Source: Actinia tenebrosa (taxonomy: Eukaryota; Cnidaria; Anthozoa; Actiniaria; Actiniidae). From it: DNA of 64,000 bases. Below are positions 63,881 to 64,000 of the stretch, piece by piece. The position numbers and the translations under genes are program-made. The DNA lies in assembly GCF_009602425.1 (NCBI RefSeq), contig NW_022261704.1, forward strand, positions 10,861-74,860, in the 5' to 3' direction. Position 1 is the stretch's first letter, and each line of letters starts with the position of its first letter. The notes beneath the pieces were generated by a model. It worked only from the letters and a program-made list of their open reading frames with translations, did no database searches and had not been told where the DNA came from.

Positions 63881-64000
63881 TTTTACGGGAGTTTGTCGTG
63901 TTAGATCTATATTTTAATCAAATTTCATAAGAATTCTAGAATGATTTTACCTTAATGAGGATTAGAAACTTTCTTTTACATACATTTCTAAATTGAGAGG

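Overview
The window looks like draft nuclear DNA from an early-branching animal, most likely an anthozoan cnidarian. The reasons are AT-rich sequence, GT-AG introns, dense foldback transposons, and large receptors whose exons and domains line up closely with vertebrate genes. The species is inferred, not proven. Four long N runs and about a dozen single Ns mark it as a draft assembly.

Layout. 1-9.1 kb: two TRAF-type RING genes on the minus strand. The first shows only its RING exon before the left edge. The second runs RING, zinc-finger pieces, coiled coil. Many foldback elements lie between and inside them. 9.1-11.2 kb: sparse sequence with one LINE relic. 11.3-14.2 kb (minus): GLE1, the mRNA-export factor, in two coding exons. 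15.7-48.1 kb (plus): a complete long-form usherin (USH2A) gene. I could place 38 coding exons whose phases all join, giving 5,165 codons plus stop. The order is signal peptide, LamG-like domain, laminin N-terminal domain, ten laminin EGF repeats, FN3 repeats, a LamG pair inside a split FN3, more FN3, a Cys-Cys-rich block inside a second split FN3, sixteen more FN3, one membrane helix, and a tail ending in DTHL. 48.1-50.2 kb: a convergent intergenic gap. 50.2-63.6 kb and beyond the right edge (minus): the C-terminal 1,860 residues of a polycystin-1 family protein (GAIN/GPS, eleven membrane segments, PLAT, polycystin and channel domains).

How the genes relate. GLE1 and USH2A are divergent and share about 1.5 kb of upstream DNA carrying an RFX-like X-box and a CCAAT box. 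USH2A and the polycystin gene are convergent, and both families belong to sensory cilia and hair-bundle biology in other animals. No new multi-gene system such as a CRISPR array or gene cluster was seen. The most notable content is the near colinear invertebrate usherin, its neighbourhood, an unusual TRAF gene, and several non-autonomous DNA transposon families with readable ends.
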